A stretch of DNA of 64,000 bases from Acidobacteriota bacterium (GTDB lineage Bacteria > Acidobacteriota > Terriglobia > Terriglobales > Acidobacteriaceae). The stretch is taken from contig JAJZBZ010000001.1 in the NCBI GenBank assembly GCA_021846275.1, forward strand, positions 62,001 to 126,000, read 5' to 3'. This document shows positions 15,812 to 25,228 of the stretch, one piece after another. Position numbers and translations under genes: made by a program. A model generated the notes under the pieces. That model was not told the DNA's origin. It made no database searches and worked only from the letters and a program-made list of their open reading frames with translations. Numbering within the stretch: position 1 is the stretch's first letter; the number at the start of each line of letters is the position of its first letter.

Positions 15812-17112
15812 AACGGATGCTCTTGAAACGGATGCTCCTGAGACGGATGCGCGCGAAGGACTCCGCGACGCGGCGCGCGGGCGCGCGGGTGACGTGCGCT
15901 GCGCTGCTCTGCCTTGCCTCACTTGCACTGTCCGGGTGCAGGCGGCATGATTTTCCGACGTATCCGGCGAAGTATCGCGAGTATGTGTATGTGGCGAACG
16001 CGGGCAGCGGGACGGTGTCTGCGCTGGACGTGGTGAATCTGCGGCTGGATCGCGAGATTGCGGTTGCGGCGGACCCGTTTGCGGTGCTGGCGGCGAAGAC
16101 GCGCAATGAGGTGTATGTGCTGAGCAGCGGATCGCCTGCGAGTGGAGCGACGGAAAACGGATTGGCGGGCGCGGGCAATCGTGCGGGGACGCTGACGGTG
16201 GTGAATGCGGAGACGCAGCGGGTGGCGGCGACCCTCCCTGCGGGTCGCGGACCGCGCGGGTTTGCGCTGGACCCGGAGGATCGGTTTGCGTATGTGGCGG
16301 CGAGCGCGGGGATTTCGAGTGCGACGCCAAGCCTGGTTGTGCTGGACCTGGTGCATCGGCGTCTGGCAGCCGAGGTGCCGCTGCGCGCCGTGCCGGATCG
16401 TGTGACGGTGGCTCCGGATGGGCGGTCGGTGATGGTGGCGAGCGTGGCCGGGAACGAGTTGACAATCCTGAATGCCGACCCGGTGGGCGGGCGATGGGCG
16501 GTGCGCGCGCAGGTGGGCGGGTGCGCGGGCGCGGATGCGATGGCGGTGCTGCCGGATTCGTCGAAGGTGTTTGTGGCGTGCTCGCGCGGGCATCAGGTGA
16601 TGGCGGTCGAACTGGCGTGGCGGGCGGATGCGCGGCTGGGACGGAGCTACGCACGCGCCGATGCGCTGGAGGCGATGCTGGATGTGGGCCAGTTGCCGGG
16701 GTATCTGGCGCTGAAGCCGGATGGGGGCGAGCTGTTTGTGTCGAACACGGGGTCAAACTCGATCAGCGAGGTGGTGACTTCGTCGGATGATGTGGGTGGG
16801 ACGTATCTGATTGGGTCAATGCCGGAGTTTGGGCTGGTGAGCGAGGATAATTCCCTGCTCTATGAGTCGAGTTTGCAGTCGCAGCAGATTGCCGTGTATG
16901 GGATTGATGATGGGCGGCGTCTGGGTTCGATTCATGTGGGAGATGGGCCGGATCGGATGACGTTTTCGGCGCGGGGAAATCTGCTGTTTGCGATTGATCG
17001 GCGGTCCGGGGACGTGGCGGCGGTGAGGACGGATACGCGGTCGCTGTTTACGTTGCTGCCGGTGGGTCGGGATCCGGTGGCGATTGCGGATAAATATTTC
17101 ACGATTCCATGA
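15802..17112 (+). CDS. YVTN-type beta-propeller lipoprotein
   Basis: Up to 436 residues. An unusually basic N-terminus ([17 protein letters not shown]) precedes a hydrophobic stretch and a lipobox, LALSGC, with Cys46 as the lipidation site; the mature part is an outer-membrane or periplasmic propeller. Repeats such as [28 protein letters not shown] and [15 protein letters not shown] are YNCE/YVTN blades. Function is unknown; such domains usually serve as protein or ligand scaffolds. The first codons overlap the aroF stop and contain a 15-base tandem repeat that gives several alternative ATGs. Confidence 0.8.
   Translation: MVLKRMLLKRMLLRRMRAKDSATRRAGARVTCAALLCLASLALSGCRRHDFPTYPAKYREYVYVANAGSGTVSALDVVNLRLDREIAVAADPFAVLAAKTRNEVYVLSSGSPASGATENGLAGAGNRAGTLTVVNAETQRVAATLPAGRGPRGFALDPEDRFAYVAASAGISSATPSLVVLDLVHRRLAAEVPLRAVPDRVTVAPDGRSVMVASVAGNELTILNADPVGGRWAVRAQVGGCAGADAMAVLPDSSKVFVACSRGHQVMAVELAWRADARLGRSYARADALEAMLDVGQLPGYLALKPDGGELFVSNTGSNSISEVVTSSDDVGGTYLIGSMPEFGLVSEDNSLLYESSLQSQQIAVYGIDDGRRLGSIHVGDGPDRMTFSARGNLLFAIDRRSGDVAAVRTDTRSLFTLLPVGRDPVAIADKYFTIP
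15807..15851 (+). repeat. Three 15-base tandem units at a gene start
   Basis: Three near-identical units, CTGAAACGGATGCTC, TTGAAACGGATGCTC and CTGAGACGGATGCGC, encode [15 protein letters not shown] at the N-terminus of the propeller lipoprotein. Each unit carries an in-frame ATG. The first unit overlaps the aroF stop codon. Confidence 0.75.
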
Positions 17113-17162
17113 TCCGGATGTATGCTTTGTGCATGCAAAATCTGCGGGGACGCAGGGGAGAT

Positions 17163-17477
17163 ATGTCCAACGTATCCATGGAAAAACAGAAACCCGCCGG
17201 GAAGGCGGGATTTACGTTTCTGACCAACCACTCGCATGTGCTGCTGCTGATTGCGGCGAATCCGGAGATGCGGATGCGCGAGATGGCGATAGCCGTGGGG
17301 ATTACGGAGCGCGCGGTGCAGCGGATTATCGACGAACTGAATACGGCCGGGTATCTGACAGTGACCAAGGATGGGCGGCGGAATCGGTATAGGGTGATCA
17401 AGGACAAGCCGCTGCGGCATGCGGTGGAAGGCCACTGCACGATTGGCGAGCTGATTCAGTTTGTACACGGAAAATGA
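17163..17477 (+). CDS. Small winged-helix DNA-binding protein
   Basis: About 104 residues. The core FLTNHSHVLLLIAANPEMRMREMAIAVGITERAVQRIIDELNTAGYLTVTKDGRRNRYRV is a complete winged helix: helix-turn-helix MREMAIAVGITERAVQRIIDEL, then the wing KDGRRNRY. It resembles single-domain ArsR/MarR/IclR-like regulators; no ligand domain or metal site is visible. The start is uncertain: ATG 17163 is close to a GGGGAG site, and 17133, 17178 and 17109 are alternatives. It lies 50 bases after the propeller lipoprotein on the same strand and might regulate it or the neighbouring yihY gene. Confidence 0.75.
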   Translation: MSNVSMEKQKPAGKAGFTFLTNHSHVLLLIAANPEMRMREMAIAVGITERAVQRIIDELNTAGYLTVTKDGRRNRYRVIKDKPLRHAVEGHCTIGELIQFVHGK

Positions 17478-17525
17478 GCCGACGGAGCTTGCCGTTGGAG
17501 ATGGGTGGGATCTGGTCGATTGCGG

Positions 17526-18542
17526 CTACGCGTGTGGCGGAGCGATGGATGGGATCGGCGTGGGTTCGTCGCGCGGGTGGGTGAAATTTTCTGACAGGTG
17601 GGCGGCGCTGAGTTGCGCGCCGGCGAAGAGCAGCAGGCCGGAGACGTAGGCCCAGAGCAGGAGTCCGACGGAGACGTAGAACGGGCCGTAGAGCGCCTTG
17701 AGGTCGAGGCGCGGGAGCAGCGCGACGAAGATGAATTTGGCGGCGACCCAGATGAGGCCGGTGATGACGGAGGTGCGCAGGACGGGTCGGATGGGGACTT
17801 TGCGATTGGGCATGAGCCAGTAAATGGAAAAGAAGAAGACGATGCTGGCGGCGGAGGTGGTGAGCATGAGCCAGGACCAGGTGAGGAATCGGTAGACGAC
17901 GTTGTCGATGTGGCCGAAGAAGACGAGGGTGAGGATCATGTGCTCGGCGGCGTTGAGCGCGATGCAGAGGACGCCGAGAACGACCATGAAGGCGGCAAGG
18001 CCGAGAGCGACGAGCTGGTTCATGATGTAGTTGCGGCTTTTGACGACGCCCCAGGCGCGGTTGAGCGCGACCTCCAGCGGGAGGAAGATGCCGGTGCAGG
18101 CGACGAGGACCATGAGGAGCGAGACAAGCTGAACGGTGTGGCGCGCGGCGACGGAGGCGAGATTCTGGGCGACGAAGTCCTGGTTGGACGGCAGGAAGTA
18201 TTGGATGAGTTCGGCGATTTCGGCGCTCATGATGTGCGAGCGGAAGACGCTGCCGGTGAGGGTGTACAGCAGGACGATGAGCGGGATGAAGGAGAGGATG
18301 GAGTTGGCGGCGAAGCTGAAGGCGAAGGTGTGGACCTCGCTGTCGAGCAGGTAACTGGCGAGCATGCGTCCGTCGTGGACGGGGTGGAAGCGGCGCACGA
18401 CGTGAGACGGTTCGTTTGCGGCTGGGATTGCGGCGGGAAATTCCACAGGTGCGTTTGCGGAGCCGACTGTTGCGCCGGAGATGGCGCTCGGACTGAGGAG
18501 CGATGCTTTGCTGTTCGATTCGTAGCCGTCGGGTGTGCTCAT
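17526..18542 (-). CDS. YihY/virulence factor BrkB family membrane protein
   Basis: A 338-residue inner-membrane protein with about six helices. The family pattern is visible in TFAFSFAANSILSFIPLIVLLYT, LEVALNRAWGV, and the C-terminal KALYGPFYVSVGLLLWAYVSGLLLFAGAQLSA. The first 55 residues are a polar, low-complexity cytosolic extension. The family was once misnamed ribonuclease BN; its actual function is unknown. It stands alone and is convergent with the winged-helix gene. Confidence 0.88.
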   Translation of the reverse strand: MSTPDGYESNSKASLLSPSAISGATVGSANAPVEFPAAIPAANEPSHVVRRFHPVHDGRMLASYLLDSEVHTFAFSFAANSILSFIPLIVLLYTLTGSVFRSHIMSAEIAELIQYFLPSNQDFVAQNLASVAARHTVQLVSLLMVLVACTGIFLPLEVALNRAWGVVKSRNYIMNQLVALGLAAFMVVLGVLCIALNAAEHMILTLVFFGHIDNVVYRFLTWSWLMLTTSAASIVFFFSIYWLMPNRKVPIRPVLRTSVITGLIWVAAKFIFVALLPRLDLKALYGPFYVSVGLLLWAYVSGLLLFAGAQLSAAHLSENFTHPRDEPTPIPSIAPPHA

Positions 18543-18850
18543 GGGTGAGGGAAATTCTTCTATCTATGGATGCTATCAAAATCAGGGTTGCGAAACGTGC
18601 CTTTTCGCGCGGAATCAGAGTGGAATGGCCGCTTCGAGTTGCGGGATGCGTGCATTTTTTTCTTGCATTTTCGCTCGAATCCTGCCATAACCAGAGCACG
18701 AATACTCTGATCTGAACTGAAGTCATCACTCTCTTTGCCGCATCGAGGGCGGGAGCGTTGACTTCCCCAAACGCAGACGGGCGGCAGACGCTGGACAAGC
18801 GTGTGACGGCATGAAGTGGCGCAGTACTGAAGCCTGAGTGGAGAGACAGC
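18543..18850. promoter_or_regulatory. Divergent intergenic region upstream of the cold-shock gene
   Basis: This 308-base gap serves the divergent yihY-family and cold-shock genes and holds no gene. A possible promoter for the cold-shock gene is TTGCAT (18663-18668), 17 bases, CATAAC (18686-18691). It would give a 5' leader of about 150 bases, as is usual for cold-shock mRNAs. Match to consensus is only moderate. Confidence 0.3.
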
Positions 18851-19057
18851 GTGAAAGAACAAGGGATTGTGAAGTGGTTCAACGGCGCCAAGGGATACGG
18901 GTTTATCCAGCGCTCGACGGGCGAGGATGTGTTTGTGCATTTTTCCGCGATTCTGGCGGATGGGTATCGCTCGCTGAATGAGGGCGAGAGCGTGGAGTTT
19001 GAAGTGCAGCAGGGACCGAAGGGGCTGAACGCGATCGAAGTGCGGCGCAGCAACTGA
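18851..19057 (+). CDS. csp: Cold-shock domain protein
   Basis: A 68-residue single cold-shock domain that binds single-stranded RNA or DNA and melts mRNA structure. RNP1 is KGYGFIQ and RNP2 is VFVHFS; the opening [14 protein letters not shown] is typical. The start codon is GTG, with GGAGAGA upstream. The long leader is consistent with post-transcriptional cold control, which is known for the family; no specific thermosensor structure was identified. Confidence 0.95.
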   Translation: MKEQGIVKWFNGAKGYGFIQRSTGEDVFVHFSAILADGYRSLNEGESVEFEVQQGPKGLNAIEVRRSN

Positions 19058-19107
19058 GTCTGGCGCGGCATCCGAGACGGGTCCGCAGGCATGCTCCGTC
19101 TTGTCGC

Positions 19108-20376
19108 TCAATCGCGTGATTCCCCGGTGCGCAGGCGGTTGAGCGCCCACTGTACGGCCTGAATAAATCCATCCTTCCGGGCGTTTGAGACTGGCTGCGA
19201 AGCGGGTTTCGAGGTCGGCTGCAAAGCTGGCGTATCGGACTGCGCGTCGGGCTGATGGTCGAGTTGCGCCTGAAGCAGTTGCTCCCGCAGCCAGGGGAGG
19301 TAGCGGCGGAGGCCGCTGTTGCCCATTGCGAGGGCGAGGTTGCGGCGCAGGGACCAGAAGCCGGTGCGGCGGATGGGGGAGCCGTTGAAGAGCCGCTCGA
19401 AGGCGGCTTGGTCAAGGCTGGCCAGCCAGTCGAGGCTGGGGTTGACGAGTTCGCCGCGCTGGGCGAGCTGGTCGTCGTGGGCGATGGGCGCTTTGCGGTT
19501 CCAAGGGCAGACATCCTGACAGATGTCACAGCCGAAGACCTGACGACCGAGGTCGGCGCTGAGATCGGGGTCGATCGGGCCGCGGTGTTCGATGGTGAGG
19601 TAGGCGATGCAGCGCGTGGCGTCCATCTGGCGCGGGGCGATGAGCGCATGAGTGGGGCAGGCGTCGAGGCAGCGGGTGCAGCTTCCGCAGCGGTCGGGAA
19701 TGGTGAGCGGTGCTGCGTTGTCCTGAACCGGGAGCGACAGGACGAGCGCGGCAAGGAAGGTGTAGGAGCCATGCTTCGGGTGGATGAGGCAGGTGTTTTT
19801 GCCGACCCAGCCGAGACCGGCGGCGTGAGCGGCGGCGCGTTCGAGCAGCGGGCCGGTGTCAACGTAGGCGCGACTCTCAAAATCGCCGTGCGTGCGCGCG
19901 AGGGCGGCCTGGATATGCTTCATGCGGCGGAGCAGGACTTTGTGATAGTCGCTGGGGCGGCTGGAGCCGTCGGGGTCGCGGCGAGCGGTCCAGGCGTAGC
20001 GGGCGATCCAGCCGGAGTCGGCAGATGAGGGCGCGAGCGAGTGGGGCGCATCGCTGTGGTAGCTGGCGAGGCAGAGCAGGACGCTCTGCGCCCAGGGGAA
20101 GGGTCGGTCAAGGCTGGCGCGGACGAGTTGCTGCTGGTCGTTGCGGCGGGCGAGGTAGTCCATCTGACCGTGGAAGCCGGAGGTGACGAAGTGCTCCAGG
20201 CGGTCTTCCGCGATCTCTGCGCTCGGAATGGGCAGCGGGACGAGGCCGGCCTCGGTGAATCCGGCTTCGAGCGCGAGGGCGCGAAGCTGAGCGGGATCGA
20301 GCGCGGGCTGCGCGGCTTCCGTCTGCGCGGCGTGGGGTTGCGCGGTTTGGAAATCGACAGGCGTTTCTTCGTGCAT
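19108..20376 (-). CDS. queG: Epoxyqueuosine reductase QueG
   Basis: About 422 residues. The enzyme performs the last step of queuosine tRNA modification, reducing epoxyqueuosine with cobalamin and two [4Fe-4S] clusters. The cluster motifs are CGSCTRCLDACPTHAL and CDICQDVCPWNRKAP; the YVDTGPLLERAAAHAAGLGWVGKNTCLIHP segment and HGQMDYL are QueG hallmarks. A Pro/Gln/Ser-rich linker near the C-terminus is poorly conserved. I use the ATG at 20376; a GTG at 20424 is in frame but would overlap the upstream VWFA gene. It is downstream of that gene by 34 bases on the same strand. Confidence 0.93.
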   Translation of the reverse strand: MHEETPVDFQTAQPHAAQTEAAQPALDPAQLRALALEAGFTEAGLVPLPIPSAEIAEDRLEHFVTSGFHGQMDYLARRNDQQQLVRASLDRPFPWAQSVLLCLASYHSDAPHSLAPSSADSGWIARYAWTARRDPDGSSRPSDYHKVLLRRMKHIQAALARTHGDFESRAYVDTGPLLERAAAHAAGLGWVGKNTCLIHPKHGSYTFLAALVLSLPVQDNAAPLTIPDRCGSCTRCLDACPTHALIAPRQMDATRCIAYLTIEHRGPIDPDLSADLGRQVFGCDICQDVCPWNRKAPIAHDDQLAQRGELVNPSLDWLASLDQAAFERLFNGSPIRRTGFWSLRRNLALAMGNSGLRRYLPWLREQLLQAQLDHQPDAQSDTPALQPTSKPASQPVSNARKDGFIQAVQWALNRLRTGESRD

Positions 20377-20410
20377 GGAGAATGGTGGGCTGAGCGGGTG
20401 GCTCCGCTTT

Positions 20411-21622
20411 CTATTTTCCGGCACGGGTTGCCGTTGCGGCGCTGGATGGCTCGAAATATCCCTCGGTGGTGATGACGAAGAGGGACTTGTCCTTGGCGCG
20501 GAGGGAGATTTTGTGGAAGCCGTCGCTGAAGGAGTCGTCGCTGAGATCGGTGGGGGTGAAGGTGAGCGCGAACTGCGCGTTCAGCTCGTCGGTGATCTGG
20601 TGAAAGACATCGTCGAAGTCGCTCTTGCGGATGTCTTCAAAGTAGCGCCCACCGGAGCGGACGGCGATCTGCTCCAGCGTTTTTTTGCCGTCGCCGTACC
20701 CGGTTTGGGTGTTGCGGCGGTTGTTGCCGCCGTTGTTGCCGCCGGGATAGCCTCCACCCGGATAACCGCCGCCGGGGTAACCACCACCGGGATAGCCGCC
20801 GCCGGGATAGCCGCCGCCGGGGAAGCGTCCGGGGTAGCCCATACCGCCGGGACGCTGGTTCTGGCCGTTGTTGGGCTGGTGCTGGCCTTGGCTTTTGACG
20901 TACAGGGTGAAGACGCTGACCTGGGCGCGCTGGGCGGCGTCGATGGCTTCGTTGAGGCCGACCTTGCTGTTGTGGTCGTAGCCGTTGGTGAAGATGACCA
21001 TAAGCTTGCGTCCGTGCTCGGGGGCGAAGAGTTCTTTGGCGGCGAGATAGACGGCGTCGTAGACCTCGGCACCGGCGGGTGGAGCGGCTTTGCCGACGGT
21101 GCCGACCTGTCCGGCGGGTTGCTGGGACTGTGTGGAGTCGGCGGAGGTGGACATTTCGCTGAGTTCGGTGCGGAGCTTCTGGGCGGAGGTGGTGAAGTCC
21201 TGAAGCAGTTCGACCTCGTGATCGAAGTGGAGCAGGAAGATTTTGGTGTTGGGACGCTGAAGCATCTGATCGACGAAGCGGGCGCAGGCGGCGCGTTCGT
21301 CCGCGAGAGCGTCCTGCTGGCCACTGGTGGTGTCGATGAGCAGGCCGATGCGGAGCGGCTCATTTTGCGGGTGGTCGAAGCTCTGGATGGACTGCGGATG
21401 GCCGTTGTCGGTGAGGGTGAGGTCGGCGACGGGATAGGTGGTGAGCAGGTGACCTTTTTTGTCGCGCAGGGTGACTGGAATCTGAACGGTGAAGGCGGCT
21501 TTTTTAGCCGATGCGGCGGGGCTGGCGGCAGGTGGCGTGGCGGACTGAGCCGACGACGAGGCGCAGGCAACGAGCGATGAAAAAAGAACAACCGGAAGAG
21601 ATGCGAGTCGCTTGGGGGTCAT
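20411..21622 (-). CDS. Exported VWFA-domain protein (acidobacterial type) with PGGGY repeat
   Basis: A 403-residue secreted protein with a signal peptide (LASLPVVLFSSLVACASSSAQS). An N-terminal strand region (FTVQIPVTLRDKKGHLLTTYPVADLTLTDNG) precedes a von Willebrand A-like domain beginning LRIGLLIDTTSGQ; its MIDAS-like motif is DTTSG rather than the classical DxSxS. A Gly-Tyr-Pro tandem repeat is inserted near residue 270, after which the fold continues to GGRYFEDIRKSDFDDVFHQI. This matches the VWFA-related family abundant in acidobacteria, whose function is unknown. Confidence 0.85.
   Translation of the reverse strand: MTPKRLASLPVVLFSSLVACASSSAQSATPPAASPAASAKKAAFTVQIPVTLRDKKGHLLTTYPVADLTLTDNGHPQSIQSFDHPQNEPLRIGLLIDTTSGQQDALADERAACARFVDQMLQRPNTKIFLLHFDHEVELLQDFTTSAQKLRTELSEMSTSADSTQSQQPAGQVGTVGKAAPPAGAEVYDAVYLAAKELFAPEHGRKLMVIFTNGYDHNSKVGLNEAIDAAQRAQVSVFTLYVKSQGQHQPNNGQNQRPGGMGYPGRFPGGGYPGGGYPGGGYPGGGYPGGGYPGGNNGGNNRRNTQTGYGDGKKTLEQIAVRSGGRYFEDIRKSDFDDVFHQITDELNAQFALTFTPTDLSDDSFSDGFHKISLRAKDKSLFVITTEGYFEPSSAATATRAGK
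20741..20815 (-). repeat. Five 15-base tandem units encoding GGGYP
   Basis: Within the VWFA gene, five consecutive 15-base units with small differences, of the kind GCCGGGATAGCCGCC on the + strand, encode a GGGYP repeat. A degenerate sixth unit follows to 20830. The in-frame unit length means copy number could vary without breaking the gene. Confidence 0.8.
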
Positions 21623-21796
21623 GGAAATGAATGGATTCCTCGGTCAAGAATTCGTTTGGAACGACCGCGTGCGCAGGAGTTGATCCACACTGGAGGATTA
21701 GACGCAAAAAGATGCATTGGCGTCGTGACACTGCGGGCAAAAATCTGTGGCTCGAAGCGGGGCGGCGGCTTGCCGGGTTTTTCTTCTGGCTGCGCG

Positions 21797-24412
21797 CTAC
21801 CGCTGGTTGCTGTGGCTGGAGCCGTTGCCGCTGGGTCCGGTGGATGGCGGGGTGGACGGCATGACGGAGCTGCCGGGCTGGGATTCGAGCTGGGGCGGAG
21901 TGCGGAAGTTGCCGGGCTGGGCTTGCATGGCTGGCGGCGGTGGAACGGGCGTGCGGTTGGCGGGTGCGACCTCATGTTCGACGACGACGATGGCGCTGTC
22001 GGGGCCGGTCCAGAAGCTGGCGCCGGTGTGGGTGAGCGTGGCGGATTTGTCGTCCCAGTGAAGCTGGGCGATGCGGTCCTTGCCCTGCTGGTAGGCGTAA
22101 GAGGTTCCGTCGTCGTCGAAGAGCGTGAAGTCGGCATCGGAGCCGGGGTAGACGCGAAGGTGGGCGATGGATTGCGGCTGGGCGGTGCTGAGGATAGGAC
22201 TGCCCTCGGGGATGATGGAGCCGGCGCGGACGAAGAGCGGCAGAGTGCCAATGGGCGCGCTGACGGTGATGGTCTGGCCGCCGTGGACGCGCTGGTTGGT
22301 CCAGAAGAAATACCAGTCGGTGCCGGCGGGCAGGTAAACGCGGCGGGTGATGGCTCCCTGTTCTGTGACGGGCGCGACGAGGAATGCGGGGCCGAGCATG
22401 TATTCGTCGGTGACTTCGCTGGCGCGGGGATCGGAGGGGAAATCCATGAAGAGAGCGCGCATGATGGGCGCGCCGGTCTGTGCGGTGTTGTATTCGAGCG
22501 AGTAGAGATAGGGCAGAAGCTGGTAACGGAGCCGGAGGTATTTTTCGAGGATCGGCTCGGCCTGCTTGCCGTAGCTCCAGACCTCGTTTTCCCTGCGGCT
22601 GCCGTGGCTGCGGAAGATGGGCAGGAAAGCGGCGTATTCAAACCAGCGGGTGTATAGCTCGGGATAGTCGTCGTAGCCGCCGACGTTGTCGCGCGCGTCG
22701 GAGGGATCGAGCAGCGGCTTGTGGGCGGGATGGTGTTCGGCGGGAAGATATTGCCAGCCGCCGGTGTCGTTGCTCCAGTTGGCGATGCCGGAGGCGGTGA
22801 AGTCGAGGCCGGTGGGGATCTGGCGGCGGAGGGTGTCCCATGTCGGTGCGATGTCGGAGGACCAGACGATGACGCCGTTGCGCTGGATGCCGAGGTAGGC
22901 GTCGCGCGAGAGGCTGAGGGCGCGCTTCTGCGGGAAGTCGCGGCGGAAGCCGTCGTAGAGCGCGGCGGTGTGGGTGAGTGGGTAGATGTTAAAGAATTCG
23001 GTGCCGGGACCGGCGTGGAAGTAACTGCCGTTGGGCGGGAGATCGGGTTCGGTTTCGTCGAGCCAGATGGAGTCAAAGCCTTTGGCGAGGATGTTGTCGC
23101 GTATCTGGTCCCAGTACCAGCGTGCGGCGGCGGGGTTGGTGGTGTCGATGTCGGAGCCGGCGCGGTCGTAGGGCAGGCCATTCGTCGGCGTGCCGTCGGC
23201 GAGGTGCTCGAACCAGCCGTGGCGGAGGATGGTGTCATAGAAGCGAGTGCCGGGGACGAAGCGCGGCCAGACGCTGATCATGGACTGATAACCCATCGCA
23301 TGCAGCTCGTCGTTCATGGCTTTGGGATCGGGCCAGAGCTTTGGGTCGAAGTCCATCTGTCCCATGCGCGTGTAGTAAAACCAGTCGACGACGAAGACGT
23401 CGGCGGGGAGATGGCGATCATGGTAGCCGCGGGCGACGCTGAGCAGTTCGGCCTGAGAGCTGTAGCGCTGTTTGCACTGGATGTAGCCGTAGGCGGCCTT
23501 GGGCAGCAGCGGAGTGGGTCCGGTGAGCAGGCGGTAACCGGCGTAAATCTCGTCCGTGGTGCGGCCGGCGATGACGAAGAAGGAGACGCGGTTGCCGACC
23601 TGGGAGGTCCAGGTGGTCTGTTCGTTGAAGCCGGGACGGATGGTGGTCTGAGAGGGATTGTCCCAGATGAGGCCGTAGCCTTTGTTGGTGATGAGGAACG
23701 GGACGCAGACGCTCTGGCCGCCGGTTGCGTTGTAGTCGTGCCAGCACTGGACGGTGTGGCCGCGATGATCGAGATAGCCCTCCTGATTCTGGCCGAGGCC
23801 GTAGTAGTGCTCATCGTCGGGCGAGGCGAAATAGGCGGCGACCTGGTAGAACTCCGGATCGGTGGGACGGCGGTCGTGGAGAACGGCTTCGTTGCCGTCC
23901 TTGTAGTTGGGGACGGATTGCGCCCAGCCGGTCATCGTCAGCAGGCGCTTGCCGTCGGCGGAGTCAAAGAGGATGTTTGCGCCCGGAGTGGAGCCGCCGA
24001 AGAAACGTCCGATGTCGGTCTGTGTGACGAGCGGCTTCCACGGCTTGCCTTTGGGGAGGGTGACGGTCATGCGCGAGGAGCGGTAGACGAGGCCGGCTGC
24101 GGTGTCGGTGCGTCGCCAGCCGGTGGCGTCCGGCTGGGCGATGAATCCGTAACCGGGCGCGGCGAGAGCGTGATTGCGCTGGAGGCTGAGGGTGACGCGG
24201 AGGATGTTGGGCGCGTAGGGCTGGAGGACGAGCGTGGCTCCGCGATAGGGCAGGACCAGGCCTGGAACGGATGGGCTGGGAGCAGATTTCGGAGCGGTTG
24301 CCGATTGCGCGGGAGCGGCGGATTGGGCGCGTGAGGCGGCGGGCAGGAGGGTCGCGAGGAGACAGGTGAGAATTGTTTGCCATGCCCTGCGGCGGAGTGC
24401 GCGGCGCGCCAT
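21797..24412 (-). CDS. Secreted glycoside hydrolase family 31 (alpha-xylosidase/alpha-glucosidase-like)
   Basis: About 871 residues with a signal peptide (AWQTILTCLLATLLPAASRAQS). It retains the GH31 catalytic pair: nucleophile Asp452 in SIWLDETEP and acid/base Asp520 in WSSDIAPTW. The N-terminal beta domain, the barrel with the KQRYSSQAELLSVARGYHDR region, and the proximal beta domain (FVRAGSIIPEG) are all present. The C-terminus is Pro/Ser-rich. The WFYYTRMGQMDFDP segment suggests a xylosidase-like enzyme acting on xyloglucan fragments, but the substrate is inferred only. ATG 24412 is preferred over an in-frame GTG at 24460. It is divergent from the next gene. Confidence 0.92.
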   Translation of the reverse strand: MARRALRRRAWQTILTCLLATLLPAASRAQSAAPAQSATAPKSAPSPSVPGLVLPYRGATLVLQPYAPNILRVTLSLQRNHALAAPGYGFIAQPDATGWRRTDTAAGLVYRSSRMTVTLPKGKPWKPLVTQTDIGRFFGGSTPGANILFDSADGKRLLTMTGWAQSVPNYKDGNEAVLHDRRPTDPEFYQVAAYFASPDDEHYYGLGQNQEGYLDHRGHTVQCWHDYNATGGQSVCVPFLITNKGYGLIWDNPSQTTIRPGFNEQTTWTSQVGNRVSFFVIAGRTTDEIYAGYRLLTGPTPLLPKAAYGYIQCKQRYSSQAELLSVARGYHDRHLPADVFVVDWFYYTRMGQMDFDPKLWPDPKAMNDELHAMGYQSMISVWPRFVPGTRFYDTILRHGWFEHLADGTPTNGLPYDRAGSDIDTTNPAAARWYWDQIRDNILAKGFDSIWLDETEPDLPPNGSYFHAGPGTEFFNIYPLTHTAALYDGFRRDFPQKRALSLSRDAYLGIQRNGVIVWSSDIAPTWDTLRRQIPTGLDFTASGIANWSNDTGGWQYLPAEHHPAHKPLLDPSDARDNVGGYDDYPELYTRWFEYAAFLPIFRSHGSRRENEVWSYGKQAEPILEKYLRLRYQLLPYLYSLEYNTAQTGAPIMRALFMDFPSDPRASEVTDEYMLGPAFLVAPVTEQGAITRRVYLPAGTDWYFFWTNQRVHGGQTITVSAPIGTLPLFVRAGSIIPEGSPILSTAQPQSIAHLRVYPGSDADFTLFDDDGTSYAYQQGKDRIAQLHWDDKSATLTHTGASFWTGPDSAIVVVEHEVAPANRTPVPPPPAMQAQPGNFRTPPQLESQPGSSVMPSTPPSTGPSGNGSSHSNQR

Positions 24413-24573
24413 TTGGTTGCCCCCGAGCGTGTGAGAGTCTTCGGCTGAAATTGATTTCACCGGACCCGCTGAGTATACCGCGCCGAAGGGCGAAAGATCG
24501 CAGGCTTGCGGTTTGGCTCTTCTCGCGGTAGGCTTGTGAAAATCGTTTTCCGTTCGCTCCAGAGGAATTTGCG

Positions 24574-25140
24574 ATGACCCTCCTCCGTCGTAACCGCGCT
24601 TCCCGGCTGGCTGTCTTTGCGCTGCTGTGGGTGCTGCCGTCGGCTTTTGCGTTCGGGCACAAGAAACAGGCGACGGCGCGACCGTGCATCAATACGGATC
24701 AGGCACCGGAATATGCGGGCAAGGATGTGTGCGTGACGGCGCATGTGTATGACGTGGTGGAGCTGAAGGATGGGACGCGGTTTCTGGATGTTTGCCCGCT
24801 GTCGATGCCGGATGCGGAGTGCCGGTTTCTGATGCTGAGTCTATATGCCGATCATGGCGAAGTGGGCGAGCTGAGGCGATACCAAAACCAGAATGTGCTG
24901 GTGCGCGGAGTGATTCGTCCGATGAATGGGCGGATGGGAATCATGATCAGCAACGCACGACAGTTTACGGGTGGCCCGGAGAAGTTTCGTCCGAATCCGA
25001 AGCTGCTGCGGGGGTTTTTCGGACAGTCGGATCAGATGCCGGTGCTGGACCCGAACCTGACGGCGCATGGGCGGCAGCGCAGCTTCATGAACAACTACAG
25101 CACGGTGCAGCGCGGGGCGACGGCGGCGGTGGCGAAGTAA
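24574..25140 (+). CDS. Exported protein of unknown function
   Basis: A 188-residue protein with a signal peptide (ASRLAVFALLWVLPSAFAFG). The mature part has two cysteine pairs (RPCINTDQ / KDVCVTAHV and DVCPLSMPDAECRF) that could form disulphides, and an OB-fold-like strand pattern (VTAHVYDVVELKDGTRFLDVC... NVLVRGVIRPMNGRMGIMISNARQF). I do not recognise the family; a single-domain OB-type periplasmic protein is a guess. The start has a good site (AGAGGAA). It is divergent from the GH31 gene. Confidence 0.7.
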   Translation: MTLLRRNRASRLAVFALLWVLPSAFAFGHKKQATARPCINTDQAPEYAGKDVCVTAHVYDVVELKDGTRFLDVCPLSMPDAECRFLMLSLYADHGEVGELRRYQNQNVLVRGVIRPMNGRMGIMISNARQFTGGPEKFRPNPKLLRGFFGQSDQMPVLDPNLTAHGRQRSFMNNYSTVQRGATAAVAK

Positions 25141-25228
25141 TCCGGCATTCGCGCTGGCAGTATTTTGCTGAGTTTGATTGCTGGCTGCGTCTCACGGATG
25201 GCAGTGCATCGCTGCTGCCTGCGCCGTG

